DNA of 64,000 nucleotides from Mantis religiosa (lineage: Eukaryota; Arthropoda; Insecta; Mantodea; Mantidae). Both the position numbers and the translations under genes were made by a program. The stretch covers positions 266,652,840 through 266,716,839 of the forward strand of contig CM060947.1 of the NCBI GenBank assembly GCA_030765055.1. The letters are read 5' to 3'. Positions 11,549 through 23,968 of the stretch are shown one piece after another (positions within the stretch are counted from its first letter, which is position 1; every line of letters starts with the position of its first letter). The notes beneath the pieces were generated by a model. The model did no database searches, was not told the DNA's origin, and saw nothing but the letters and a program-made list of their open reading frames with translations.

Positions 11549-12246
11549 GGAAAGGGAATTGAACGTTTTTATTTCCGTAATAAAACATCAACAGTGACCT
11601 TGTTCTAAAAGTGCTTTCTTTTGCGGGGGTAGGCTGATTAAATTCAGAGTTACCCTAGAACATATAGCAAAATTAAGACTAATATGAAAGGAAACTGAGT
11701 AAAGTTTTATTTAAACGAACTACCACACAAGTTAAAACCTGCCCTAAATTTGGAGTTAGATTGCAAATGACATTTTCCGAGCACAAAGTTGATAATGTGA
11801 ATACAAAATGAAACTTACCTTCCAAAACATAATTCATCATCGCATCTGCTCTTAGAAGAGTTATAATGGATTAAGGGTGATTGAATATCAAAACAGCTCT
11901 CTTAGGAAAAGTCGTTCATCATCCCTCGAGATAAGGTGAGGGCGCATAAACTACCCTTCCTTACTTGTAACCCGGAAATGTACCTTCTTTCAGGGATTTT
12001 AATACGCAAGAGATTAGTTTTCGTTTACAGAAAGAATGAACGTAGTTACAGTTATTGCAAAATCTTTCACGCTGTGCGTATTTGACAAGTCATCTGTCGG
12101 CAGCTATAGTGGTGAACTATGCGATTCCTCAGTGTTGACTGATGCAGAGTAATAAATAAACTGTTTGTAGTTAGTTGTCAGGATATGGAATTAAACTGTT
12201 ACTTTATCTTAACATATGAACTTAAATATTGAAGTATTAATTTACG
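11549..12246. other. Unassigned spacer between two mariners
   Basis: No coding, tandem or tRNA-like signal seen. Confidence 0.5.
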
Positions 12247-12290
12247 TAGGTTGTTCAATAAAAAATTATCATATTTATTGTGACAACGTG

Positions 12291-14093
12291 CCTTTACTCA
12301 TCCTCATAATTTTGATGGTGCTTCTCAAAATAATATCCCCTGAATGCGATCCACTTGTCCCTGCGTTTCTGGCAGTGTTGCTGGAAACCATTTTTATACA
12401 GATCCTTAAAAAACGCCTCCGCAGCCTTCCCCACTGCCTCTGATGATGGATAATGCCTCCCACTAAGGCATTTTTTCAAGTTAGGGAATAGAAAAAAGTT
12501 TCTGGAGCTAAATCCGGACTATAGGGAGGGTAAAAAATGCACTACACGCAACAACATTGGCAATATGTGGCCGCTCATTATCGTGCTGCAGCATCCAGCC
12601 TGCTTCACGGAAATGTGTCTTTTGCGTTTGATATGGACTTGCAATGTTTTCAGGACATCCCTGTAGTATTGTCCAGTTACTGATGTGTGTGCAGGTACAA
12701 CATGCTGATAAACCATTCCATGAATATCAAAGAATAAGATGACCGTAACTTTCCCAGCAGAAGCAACCACTTTTGCTTTTTTGGGGGTTGATGATGAAGG
12801 AGATTTACACACTGAGCTTTGCTGTTTGCTCTCAGGATCCAAATGATGTAGCCAAGTTTCATCAGCAGTGATTACGTTTCAAAGAAACTCCGGATCTTCC
12901 TCTTACATCAACTTTAACTACATGCAGACCTGCATGCTAATGTTCTTTTGTTCGGGAATCAACAGTCTTGGAATCATCACGCACAAACACGTCTCATGTG
13001 TAATGTTTCTGTCACCAATGTGTGAGTGGCACCCAGTGAATTGTTCAGTATTTCAGAAAGTGATCTTAAGGTAATTCGTCGATCCTCTCTCACAATGGCA
13101 GCAGCAGTGTTGATGTTTTCTTCCGTAAGAGCAGTAACTGGAACACCGGGTCCACCTTCCTTTGAAATTTATTGCCTCAGATCCTTAATTATTTTAAACC
13201 ACACGGCCAGTGTGAAAGAACAATTAATATCCATTAGTTGACCTAATAGTAGTTAAGTATAAAGCCCAGGCCTTAAAGTACTTACAGCATAGCAAGTCAT
13301 CATTAAGGTAGTTGTCTCATGTGATTATGAGAACTCCTAGTGGTTTACCGGGACAAACATGAATCAGTTGTACCTAATAGTGGTCCGAACTATAAAGCCT
13401 GGGCCTTAAAGTACTTACAGCATAGTTAGATGTCATTAAGGTAGTTGTCTCATGTGTTTATGAGAACTCCTAGTGTTTTATCGAGAAAAACACGAGTCAG
13501 TTGTACCTAATAGTGGTCCGAACTATAAAGCCCGGGCCTTGAAGTACTTACAGCATAGTAAGTCGTCATTAAGGTAGTTGTCTCATGTGTTTATGAGAAC
13601 TCCTAGTGGTTTACCGGGAAAAACACGAGTCAGTTGTACCTAATAGTGGTCCGAACTATAAAGCCTGAGCCTTAAAGTACTTACAGCATAGTAAGATGTC
13701 ATTAAGGTAGTTGTCTCATGTGTTTATGAGAACCCATAAGTGGTTCAACGGGAAGAATACGAGCCAGTTGAAGAATTTAATGTCATATCGGCACGTTGGC
13801 CATAGTAGCTGAATGCTCAGAGTGGCTGGATGGAGACCAGAAGATCCTTGGTTCAAATCCCTGCTATGGTATTGAATTGTTCAGTCTGATTCTACGTTTC
13901 CAAAATTTAGCCGAGGCACGGCCATTGTGAAAGAACAATTAACTTGCATTTAAAACCACCTTTGAGATGTGCTGTAGTAAATAGCAGACTCTCCACAGGC
14001 CTCCTGTAACATTGTATAGGCCTCAACAGAAGATTTGTTGAGACGAAAGAAGAAGTTCAAAGTCGCATATTGTTCCTCGCGTTTTACCTCCAT
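12291..14093 (-). pseudogene. Mariner M4 transposase, copy a
   Basis: The ATG complementary to 14091-14093 opens a frame (MEVKREEQY...RLNKS) matching the other M4 copies; it is interrupted by the cassette at 13203-13947 within codons for the ...RWFKMFKE... region. It resumes with PAVTALTEENINTAAA-like sequence, DETWLHHLDPESKQQSS (first catalytic Asp kept), HDNERPHIANVVA (second Asp kept), then a small deletion and a corrupted third site (PDLAPETFF instead of an APCDFF-type motif). Several frameshifts follow to the stop near 12291. Inactive. Confidence 0.87.
13203..13947 (+). mobile_element. SINE-3 cassette with 133-bp repeats (copy 2)
   Basis: An insertion in mariner M4 copy a, flanked by 12-bp duplications attttaaaccac (13191-13202) and atttaaaaccac (13948-13959), one mismatch. 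It starts acggccagtgtgaaagaaca, continues with about four 133-bp-type units, then a tRNA-like head at about 13796-13866 with B box ggttcaaatcc (13850-13860), then body and a tail (cggccattgtgaaagaacaa) that repeats the start. The same roughly 30-bp sequence thus stands at both ends in direct orientation, which is unusual for a SINE. Confidence 0.87.
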
Positions 14094-14284
14094 TGCAACG
14101 GTAGGCTATAATGAAGATATCTGAACTTGGCTGGTTCTCACAGGCGGGATCCTGGAGTACCAAAAAGTGAAACTACTACGGCGTGTGTGTTTCACATTAA
14201 GCTAACAGAATATAACAAATTTGAATTTAGGGTGCGAAAAATTATGGCCGTAAAAACTATTATCATTCTTCACTGAACAGCCTT

Positions 14285-15094
14285 GGAATTCCTCATCTTT
14301 CCTTTTACAAAAATACAATGTAAATACTAAATCAAGATGATAATTACAAAATCCATAGTGTAAAGCGCCATAAATTCCTAAATCCTGAAAATGCTACCGT
14401 GTAGCTTGCCATTAAATAATATATTTTGGTGTATTGGAGACCTTCTACTCCTCTTTACACATGTTGGCATTTCACCTATCCCAATCTACACTTTTTTCTT
14501 AATTTTTCTTAGCCATTTCTGTTTAATTATCGCTAAATAGTTCTCCTGTTTTTTTTGGGTGGCGAAGCTCTGGCGAAACAAAGCACGGGTGCTTTTATAT
14601 TAATTTAAAGTACACGTTCATGTTGGTCAGCCTGTTTGAAACTACTTTATAAGCGTTTTGACAGTAGACTCACTCTCAAGCTGCCAGAATACGTTATAAA
14701 ACATTGCCCCAGGGCCGGGAGTAAACACCAAGTATTTCATTTGACACAGTCTGCTAGTCTAATATTTAGCCTTTGGCATTTTCTCGCTATTAAATATGCA
14801 TTGTTTTTCAGGATGCGAGTTTGAAGCTGTTCATCTTATTTTCCGGTTTCTGCGCACCGGAAAAAAGAGGATTTACCTCACTCGGAAGGCAAGTGTATTC
14901 CTTGAAACTGCAATATCATAGCAGTATCGGATTCTTTCTGGTCCCGAGAGATAGGCCAACTGAACTGCAGATAAATATCTTAATGAGCCACTGTAGCAAA
15001 GATGCAAGTGCCGCCATAATATCAAACTTTATACACACTTCCGTTTGTGTCAGTGAGCACTCAAATACTGTTTGTGCTATATGCCCTGTAACGT
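14285..15094. other. Unassigned sequence
   Basis: Two short open frames (14636-14824, 14821-15096) show no recognisable domain and are likely chance. No repeat structure seen. Confidence 0.5.
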
Positions 15095-18000
15095 AGGCGG
15101 TACCCTCTATGCCTCACGTTCTGAAGCCCTTGAGTTCGTACCTTGGTCAGGTTGATTTCTCCGGAATAGCTTTATCTCCAGAATTTTCTCTCACCATGAA
15201 AGATAAGCGTCTGGCAACTCTAAGCACTATGTACCCTGTACTCATTGGAACATCATTTCATTGACCGTCCGATATGACTTAACGTTGGAGGTTTTCTCTT
15301 ATTCTGAAAGATGAATGTCTGATAACTCTAAGCTCTATGTACCCTGTACTTATTGGAACATCATTTCATTCATCGTCTGATATGAATTAACGTTGGAGGT
15401 TTTCTCTTATTCTGAAAGATGAATGTCTGATAACTCTAAGCTCTATATACCCTGTACTCATTTGAACATCATTTCATTCATCGTCCGATATGACTTAACG
15501 TTGGAGGTTTTCTCTTATACTGAAAGATGAATGTCTGGTAACTCTAAGCTCTATGTATCCTGTACTCATTTGAACATCATTTCATTCACCGTCTGATATG
15601 ACTTAACGTTGGAGGTTTCCTCTTATCCTGAAAGATGAATGTCTGGTAACTCTAAGCTCTATGTACCCAGTACTTATTTGAACATCATTTCATTCAACGT
15701 CCAATATGACTTAACGTTGGAGGTTTTCTCTTATTCTGAAAGATGAATGTCTGGTAACTCTAAGCTCTATGTACCCTGTACTCGTTTGAACATCATTTCA
15801 TTCATCGTCCGATATGACTTAACGTTGGAGGTTTTCTCTTATCCTGAAAGATGAATGTCTGGTAACTCTAAGCTCTATGTACCCTGTACTTATTTGAACA
15901 TCGTTTCATTCATCGTCCGATATGACTTAACGTTGGAGGTTTTCTCTTATGCTGAAAGATGAATGTCTGGTAACTCTAAGCTGTATGTACCCTGTACTTA
16001 TTTGAACATCATTTCATTCATCGTCCGATATGACTTAACGTTGGAGGTTTTCTCTTATGCTGAAAGATGAATGTCTGGTAACTCTAAGCTCTATGTACCC
16101 TGTACTCATTTGAACATCATTTCATTCATCGTTCGATATGACTTAACGTTGGAGGTTTTCTCTTATCCTGAAAGATGAATGTCTGGTAACTCTAAGCTCT
16201 ATGTACCCTGTACTTATTTGAACATCATTTCATTCATCGTTCGATATGACTTAACGTTGGAAGTTTTCTCTTATCCTGAAAGATGAATGTCTGGTAACTC
16301 TAAGCTCTATGTACCCTGTACTCATTTGAACATAATTTCATTCATCGTCCGATATGACTTAACGTTGGTGGTTTTCCCTTATCCTGAAAGATGAATGTCT
16401 GGTAACTCTAAGCTCTATGTACCCTGTACTCATTTGAACATCATTTCATTCATCGTCCGATATGACTTAACGTTGGAGGTTTTCTCTTATTCTGAAAGAT
16501 GAATGTCTGGTAACTCTAAGCTCTATGTACCCTGTACTCATTTGAACATCATTTCATTGATCGTCCGATATGACTTAACGTTGGAGGTTTCCTCTTATCC
16601 TAAAAGATGAATGTCTGGTAACTCAAAGCTCTATGTAGCCTGTACTCATTTGAACATCATTTCATTCATTGTCCGATATGACTTTACGTGGGAGGTTTTC
16701 TCTTATCCTGAAAGATGAATGTCTGGTAACTCTAAGCTCTATGTATCCTGTACTCATTTGAACATCATTTCATTCATCGTCCGATATGACTTAACGTTGG
16801 AGGTTTTCTCTTATCCTGAAAGATGAATGTCTGGTAACTCTAAGCTCTATGTATCCTGTACTCATTTGAACATCATTTCATTCATCGTCCGATATGACTT
16901 AACGTTGGAGGTTTTCTCTTATCCTGAAAGACGAATGCCTGGTAACTCTAAGCTCTATGTACCCTGTACTCATTTGAACATCATTTCATTCATCGTCCGA
17001 TATGACTTAACGTTGGAGGTTTTCTCTTATCCTGAAAGATGAATGTCTGGTAACTCTAAGCTCTATGTACCCTGTACTTATTTGAACATCATTTCATTCA
17101 TCGTCCGATATGACTTAACGTTGGAGGTTTTCTCTTATCCTGAAAGATGAATGTCTGGTAACTCTAAGCTCTATGTACCCTGTACTTATTTGAACATCAT
17201 TTCATTCATCGTCCGATATGACTTAACGTTGGAGGTTTTCTCTTATCCAGAAAGATGAATGTCTGGTAACTTTAAGCTCTATGTACCCTGTACTTATTTG
17301 AACATCATTTCATTCATCGTTCGATATGACTTAACGTTGGAGGTTTTCTCTTATCCTGAAAGATGAATGTCTGGTAACTCTAAGCTCTATGTACCCTGTA
17401 CTTATTTGAACATCATTTCATTCATCGTCCGATATGACTTAACGTTGGAGGTTTTCTCTTATCCTGAAAGATGAATGTCTGGTAACTCTAAGCTCTATGT
17501 ACCCTGTACTTATTTGAACATCATTTCATTCATCGTCCGATATGACTTAACGTTGGAGGTTTTCTCTTATCCTGAAAGATGAATGTCTGGTAACTCTAAG
17601 CTCTATGTCCCCTGTACTCATTTGAACATCATTTCATACATCGTCCGATATGACTTAACGTTGGAGGTTTTCTCTTATCCTGAAAGATGAATGTCTGGTA
17701 ACTCTAAGCTCTATGTACCCTGTACTTATTTGAACATCATTTCATTCATCGTCCGATATGACTAAACGTTGGAGGTTTTCTCTTACCCTGAAAGGTGAAT
17801 GTCTGGTAACTCTAAGCTCTATGTACCCTGTACTTATTTGAACATCATTTCATTCATCGTCCGATATGACTTAACGTTGGAGGTTTTCTCATATCCTGAA
17901 AGATGAATGTCTGGTAACTCTAAGCTCTATGTACCCTGTACCCATTTGAACATCATTTCATTCATCGTCCGATATGACTTAACGTTGGAGGTTTTCTCTT

Positions 18001-18215
18001 ATCCTGAAAGATGAATGTCTGGTAACTCTAAGCTCTATGTACCCTGTACTCATTTGAACATCATTTCATTCATCGTCCGATATGACTTAACGTTGGAGGT
18101 TTTCTCTTATCCTGAAAGATGAATGTTTGGTAACTCTAAGCTCTATGTACCCTGTGCTCAATTAAACGTCATTTCATTCATTGTCCGATATGAATTAACG
18201 TTGCGGATTTTCCCA
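15095..18215 (+). repeat. 108-bp tandem array from SINE-2 body (array 1)
   Basis: About 28 units of 108 bp. The left end (about 15095-15200) is a decayed SINE-2 head, with gagttcgtacc as B-box remnant and a ctccggaat...atctcc linker, leading into the body unit ctgaaagatgaatgtctggtaactc...gacttaacgttggagg. The single-unit form of this element is at 37199-37440 and 53900-54128. The period equals 36 codons, so short open frames span two units; they are not genes. Confidence 0.92.
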
Positions 18216-19544
18216 TTAGTATGTCGGAACGTTAGGGGCTAAAAAAGATTCAAAACCCTAACCAAAGGACAAGCCAACAACTTTTTCAAAAAGTCAGGTG
18301 TAATTATTTGAAATTATAATTACAATATCCAGGTTTTAGTGTTCTAAAACCTGAAGTAGGTTTGGCAAAGTTTGATCTATTAATTACTTAGATTTGTATT
18401 ACGTTTGTTTCATCATTCCGTCATTTACATTGCCTCCCTTATGTCGAATGTTGTTTCCTAAGTCATGTTATCAACACACAATAAAACAAATGAATATCAG
18501 GACCATTAGAAGGTTAAAAGAATATCATATAATGATAAATAATCTTTAGTATATCTTTAAATATTCAGTACACTCGAAAAATAGAGTAAAATGTACGGGT
18601 GAATAGGGTTTCTTTTGTTCGTAAGTCTTGGGTTCTTGCCTCTTCTCGGAGTCATACCTACTGACAAAATAAAATTGTAATTTTATCATTTGCATCGTAG
18701 ATAGCTATTGCAGGTAATATTAATGTCAAGCTGACTACATATAAAATTGATTGATGTGGAGTACCTGTTGGACCTTTTTCTCGCCAGATGGTGTATTAGT
18801 TCCATATTCTAGTGTACAGATTAGTTCTGCCTAACAATATATTGGTTATCTCCTATTGTGTCACTCAAAGACCGCGGTCGGATATGACATAGTCGCCGAT
18901 AGTTGTAAAGGAAACTCTCGTTTAACATTTCAGCGACTCCCGGCCACTTACACATCTTATTATTACGTAAACACTAAAGTTATTGACAATTCAATATTTA
19001 AATAGTTACAGTTTCTACTAATAAGATTCACAAACATTTCAATTCTAAAACTAACTTCATTGTTAGTCAACTGAAGTGATGTTGCGTATTATGTTTCAAA
19101 ATAAACTCAGTTTTATTGATCCTAGCATCAACATATTTACTACCGAGGTATACGAAACAGAAATGAAAATGCAGTTGCCGTTTAAGATAATTTGATACGC
19201 ATTGCAGATCCTCTCACTGAACTGGAATGATGCAAATTGCAACAGGCCATGAAAACACGGACATTTAGCTCGTGCAAGCAAATTGTGTTACTGCCTGGTG
19301 AAATCTATATAAAGATGGCTTTAGTTATTTGCGATCCAAGGACAGTAATGGATTTCCATTAACTTTGTTTGTTTGTGTATAGGCCGACCATTGCACGTTA
19401 GACAATGAAATGGGTTTTGTTAATCCAGCGTACAACGGTTTGCACAGAATTCAACTGCGAGTCGTCATATGAGCCTGAGATATAAATTGTTTTGAAACAT
19501 CCTCCATACAGCCCACAACTGGCACTAGGGGAAAGATTAAAACA
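18216..19544. other. Unassigned AT-rich sequence
   Basis: No supported gene or repeat in this 1.3-kb stretch. Confidence 0.5.
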
Positions 19545-19764
19545 GCGAATTTTGTAAGATCTGGTCACATAGAGACACAAGACACACAGTGCTAGTTCTT
19601 TAAACATCTGACTATCACGCGAATTTGTAAGATCTGGTCACATAGAGACACAAGATACACAGTGCTAGTTCTTTAAACATCTGACTATCACGCGAATTTG
19701 TAAGATCTGGTCACATAGAGACACAAGACACACAGTGCTAGTTCTTTAAACATCTGACTATCAC
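19545..19764 (+). repeat. Three tandem 73-bp units
   Basis: Units start at 19545, 19619 and 19692 (gcgaattttgtaagatctgg...ctgactatcac) and are almost identical, so the triplication is recent. Source unknown. Confidence 0.95.
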
Positions 19765-19892
19765 TTACAGTCTGTATTCTCTTTTTTCCAAAGTCTCTAC
19801 AGACAAATATGCAATTAAAACCATCCCCACAAACGTGTATCCTGATTAACCTTTATTACACGCTTAGTGCAACACTTACTGGCAAAGTTGAA

Positions 19893-20006
19893 CTTTAATT
19901 ATATAAATTAACCTACTAAAGTAGCACTTTAATATTAAGAATGCATAAAATTTCACTTTAATCACTGTATCAGTAAAATACAACCACTAAACCTACATTT
20001 CAAGCC
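19893..20006 (+). repeat. Dispersed repeat DR1, left-end fragment
   Basis: It matches the first 110 bp or so of the DR1 copies at 21436 and 57730 (tataaattaacctactaaag...acatttcaag) and stops exactly where mariner M3 begins. Confidence 0.8.
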
Positions 20007-21288
20007 GAGGTGTGTCCGTAAAATAAGTTCACCAATTTCATTTAACATACAAAACGTGTGTATTGCTAATGAATGTTACACTGATGCAAAGGCGGAACTT
20101 ACTGATATTTTTCCAACGTAATCACCATTGCGATCGATGTACTTTTGCATGCCCTGTGGCAGTTTTTGTATACTCTTGTCATACCTCTCTCCCGCCAAGT
20201 TGCGCAGGTCTCGCTCAACGTCGTTTTTCAAATCATCGTCGGTCTGGAAATGTGTTCCACCCAGGTGTGACTTCAACTCAGGAAACAGATGATAATCACT
20301 AGGTGCTAAGTCTGGACGGTCCCTCCCGAAGTGGGCCAGGAGATCAGCCGTTGCATGTGCAACATGGGGACGAGCGTTGTCGTGATGGAAAATCACTCCC
20401 TTCGTCAGCATTCCCCTCCTTCGATTTTTAACGTCACGTCGCAGTTTTTTAAAGTCTCAGAGGAGCTAGCGGCGTTTATTGTTGCCCGAGGTATAAACTC
20501 ACACAACAATACACCTTTTTTCTCCCAGAACACACTGGCCATCACTTTGCCGGCAGAAACTTTGTGTTTGAACTTGATCAGCTTCGGCGAAATTGAAAGC
20601 CGCCACTGACGAGAACGTTCTTTAGTTTCTGGTGTTGTGTAGTGCACCCAAGTTTCACCGCCAGTGACAATTGAATCCAACAATTCCTCGCCCTGATCTG
20701 CATAGCGCTCCAGGAATCGGTGTGCCGCTTCAACACGTTGCCGTTTATGGTCTTCAATGAGCATTTTGGGGACCCACCTCCCACACCTTGCGATAATGCA
20801 AATGTTCGGTCAGAATCTTGTCAATCACAGTCTTACTGACTTCAGGGATAAGTTCGTACAGCTCGTCAACTGTCACACGCCGATCTTTAAACATTTCTTG
20901 CTCCACTTTTGCAATTGTTTCGCCTGAAACCGAAGGTCGACCAGAACGCTGTTCATCATGGACGTCTGTACGTCCGTCTTTGAACTCCCTGACACACTTT
21001 CGCACGTTTTTGACGTCCATACACCGTTGCCCATAGACTTCGCACAACTGACGATGAACTTAGTGCCCTTGGCACTCAAAAACGGATCACGTCACGCAAA
21101 TCGCACTTGGCACCGGAAGTGATAGGAAGCTCCATCGTAAACGACTGCCCATCCAGGTTACAACGGGTTCGTTGTGAGGAAAATTTAAAAGAGTGAAACC
21201 AAGCTACACGCCAGTGTTGACGGATCCCGCTTAGTAGCGTTCCTCACGGCATCAGCGACTTGGAGACCATATTTGACGGATACACCTC
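20007..21288 (-). mobile_element. Mariner M3
   Basis: A 1.28-kb element bounded by inverted repeats: gaggtgtgtccgtaaaataa at the left and the complement of ttgacggatacacctc at the right. The size fits a canonical mariner without internal amplification, so not every mariner here carries an array. Confidence 0.88.
20076..21068 (-). pseudogene. Mariner M3 transposase
   Basis: The minus strand carries three overlapping open pieces in shifting frames. The N-terminal piece (21047-20754) has the helix-turn-helix domain ending in GRTDVHDEQRSGRPSV and a second DNA-binding unit (DRRVTVDELYELIPEVSKT). The middle piece (20764-20405) holds the first catalytic site, which reads VTGGETWVHYTTPETKE: Asp is changed to Gly. 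The last piece (20411-20076) holds the second site IFHHDNARPHVAH and the third DLAPSDYHLFP, both Asp present, but only 27 residues separate them instead of 34, pointing to a deletion of about seven codons. Two frameshifts, a lost Asp and this deletion make it inactive. Confidence 0.92.
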
Positions 21289-21435
21289 CTATATAGCACC
21301 GTTAACTTCTAGACAATAAATAATTAATGACAATTGATAATAAATAATTATGTCGGTTACAATTTCTTCTGGTGCCGTATCATTTCTAAGACATTCTCTC
21401 CTATTCGTCTGAATTTTCTGCCAAAATTTTAATGA

Positions 21436-21950
21436 TATAAATTAACCTACTAAAGTAACACTTTAATACTAAGGATGGATAAAATTTCGCTTTAAGTATT
21501 GTATCAATAAAATACAATCACTAGGTTTACATTTCAAGTATAATATTTATTGTAGTTTTAACATTTAGTAATGAAATGTACAGCTACAACTTGTATTCAT
21601 TCAGTAATTAACAAATATTTTCCTATATGTTCACATTCTACTGTCAATACATTCGTCAATGTAGCTTTCTGAAATGAAAATCAAATTAACCTAGAAACGA
21701 CTAGCCAACATCGATTGTCTCATATTAGCAGGCGGCCTTGGTCTAAATAGCTCTATATTCCAGAAAATAACATTACAAATAATTTTACTATTTTATTATA
21801 GTTTAATTAAAAAGTAGTAAGCCTTTTTAATGATTAGGGTAAGTGGTAGATAAAACATTGTATGGTACAAGACTTATTTATATACTCGCGGAAATTAACA
21901 AACCTTCCTCTCGTGGATAAAATACATCTTGATAAACTATCATGTTTGTT
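21436..21950 (+). repeat. Dispersed repeat DR1, long copy
   Basis: About 510 bp, nearly collinear with 57730-58240; the right half also matches 3148-3425. AT-rich, without terminal repeats or tRNA-like boxes that I can see. Confidence 0.85.
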
Positions 21951-22154
21951 AATCTACTTGGCAAAGCTGAATGCTTTAAGGGGGACGTACGAGAAACTGT
22001 TCAAGAAATCAGATTTGTTTATTGTTTTGTAAAATAGTATATAGTGTTCGCTATCAAACACCAAAATATGACTGTACGTGGTCTCTATGTAGCTTCAAAA
22101 AATTAAATCCCCTAGTGTTGCATGGTAGCCTAGTAGCAACACATAGTCTTCCAT

Positions 22155-22577
22155 CAGCTGTCTTGAATCTATAAAGCCCACCTACCAATTCTTAGCACAC
22201 CCAGACTTGCTAGAAATGTCTCTATGGAGAGACACAAAACCTAAATGAAAGCCTCAACAGTTTGATATGGAAAAGGTGTCCCAAAACATCATTTGTGTCT
22301 TCCATAGTGGTGAAAATTGCTACATTTGATGCTGCAATAGTGTTTAATGATGGGAATGTTGGCAGAAAGTAACGTATGCATCAGTTAGGGTATCAACCTG
22401 GTGTGTTGTTTGCAGAGTATCGACAACATCGCTGGTGCAGAAAGAACTATGAAATTAATGCAGAAAGAAGCAAGACAGAAGATTAATTTAAAAAGAAAGG
22501 CTGAAGAAGACCAGAATGAGGATAGAGACTACGTATATGGGAAGTTCGGACTTAAAATTAAAAGGCAAACTGAATAA
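22155..22577 (+). pseudogene. C-terminal remnant of K1 transposase
   Basis: The plus strand shows YQFLAHPDLL, then NESLNSLIWKRCPKTSFVS (about 22248-22305), then ATFDAAIVFNDGNVGRK, one in-frame TAA, and QLGYQPGVLFAEYR, ending in a basic, Lys/Arg-rich tail. This block (NES.N..IW.RCPK..FV, FN.GN.GR, LG..PG) is a signature I associate with Mutator/Kolobok-type transposase C-termini of animals. The upstream catalytic part is absent. K2 at 40590-41060 carries the same block, more diverged, in an element of the same design. Confidence 0.6.
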
Positions 22578-22790
22578 TACTTATTGTATTTTAATTGCCT
22601 TTCCCCATAACTTGCATTTTCTACAACTTCAACCCATTTTTCTCTCAAACTACTTCATCTACAGTGATGCAATTTAGCACACACCTTTCTTATGCCACAG
22701 TGAACATTTTGTTGCTTCTAGAATTTAATATTAAGCTCCAGATGGAATGTGATGATACAAAATATATGAAAGTATTTTAATTTTTATAGG

Positions 22791-23640
22791 ATGCATATGA
22801 TTATTATTGTTAACTATCACATGGGAGGGGTGCAAATTCCACAGGTAGACAGCTGCAAATACTTGGGAGTGTACCTGGCAAGTAATGCTGGATGGGACGC
22901 ACAAGTAAATTCCACATCTAGGAATGCGTGGAAGGCATTACATTTCGTAATGAGAATATTGAAAAAGGGGAGCGCTAGGTCCAGGGAAATTGCCTACAAG
23001 GCCTTAGTGCGGCCGGTTATGGAATATGGAGTAGCATGCTGGGACACGTATAGAGCTAACCAAACCGATCCATTTGAAAAAATACAGAAGAAGGCAATAA
23101 AATTCATAAAAAGAGGCAAGTATTTTGGGCCTATAAAAGGAGATGAGACTAAATGGGAGGAATTAAGAATTAGGCGTAAAAAACATAGGTTGGTAGCATT
23201 GTTCAAAGCTAATGCTGGTGTAAAGGCATGGGTGGACGTTAGTGTAAGGTTAGATAATCCGGATTATTATGGACGAAACGATCATAGGTATAAAATTAAG
23301 GGTAGAAGATACAGAACCGACGTAGGAAAATTTTCTTTTGTTAATAGAACCATTGAAGAATGGAATGAATTGCCTGTAGCAGTCTTTCAGGGCTGTCCCC
23401 TGACGTTGAAGAAATTTAGAAAAAATCTAGATGATTATAGTTTAACTTTTGAATTATAATGGTATATAATATGTAAATAGAGAAGTAATTAGATATGTTT
23501 TAAGTGACTAAAGTAAAATAATATCATGTTTTTATTGTTTACTGTGTTATTGTTGCAAATCTAGTATTGTAATTTGATCTGTATTCTTAAATCAGCCACC
23601 GGGTAGTACCCAATTGCAGTCAATAAATACATACATACAT
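22791..23640 (+). pseudogene. LINE-B ORF2 C-terminus (jockey/CR1-like), 3' end of element
   Basis: A 222-codon open frame (22791-23459) begins inside the protein. It shows the post-catalytic motif CKYLGVYLASN (about 22855), then ALVRPVMEYGVACWD, the typical thumb-region motif, and a conserved C-terminal block with RYRTDVGKFSFVNRTIEEWN. The 3' untranslated part ends in repeated taca units (cataataaatacatacatacat-like, about 23625-23640), a common tail of such LINEs. The catalytic palm is missing, so this is a 5'-truncated insertion inside transposon K1. The frame is uninterrupted, suggesting a fairly young insertion. I could not assign clear target-site duplications. Confidence 0.88.
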
Positions 23641-23968
23641 TAACATTTTTTTAAATTCTGTACAGCTTCAAAAGGAAATCTAAATCCACCAAATTAATTT
23701 CCAGTGTATTTTAAAATAACATACAAAATTTCAGAAAGATAGCTTAAGTGAATTTTGAAAAAAAAAAATGGACTTAAGTTTGTAAATATCTCTGCATATA
23801 GAAAAACATATGTAGCATTAGTTGTAAACAATGGAAATTATGAAAAAAATTGTGCATATTAATTGCATTATCCTAAATGTGTATACTAAGTTTTACTTTT
23901 CTAACTTGAAAATTTGGATGTTGTGGCTATTTATGTAAGACTGAATATTTGCATACGTGCCCCCTTAA

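Larger units (their letters stand above)
12249..14284 (-). mobile_element. Mariner M4 copy a, split by a SINE-3 cassette
   Basis: The left end (ggttgttcaataaa, preceded by TA at 12247-12248) and right end (ttcactgaacagcct) correspond to the M4 inverted repeat cgagagctgttcaataaa seen in copy c. Subtracting the 745-bp cassette and its 12-bp duplication leaves about 1.28 kb, the canonical mariner size. Confidence 0.88.
21980..23964 (+). mobile_element. TTAA-flanked DNA transposon K1 (Kolobok-like?), with nested LINE-B
   Basis: Left terminus gggggacgtacg and right terminus gcatacgtgccccc form an imperfect inverted repeat, and the tetranucleotide TTAA stands at both outer edges (21976-21979 and 23965-23968). 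Inside is a decayed transposase C-terminus (22155-22577) and a LINE fragment. TTAA duplication is known for Kolobok and piggyBac; the coding remnant resembles Kolobok/Mutator-like domain proteins more than piggyBac, but the superfamily is inferred. Confidence 0.65.

Noticed and set aside
16827..17042. Open frame spanning two units of the 108-bp array
   Set aside because: The unit derives from a SINE body, which is not protein-coding.
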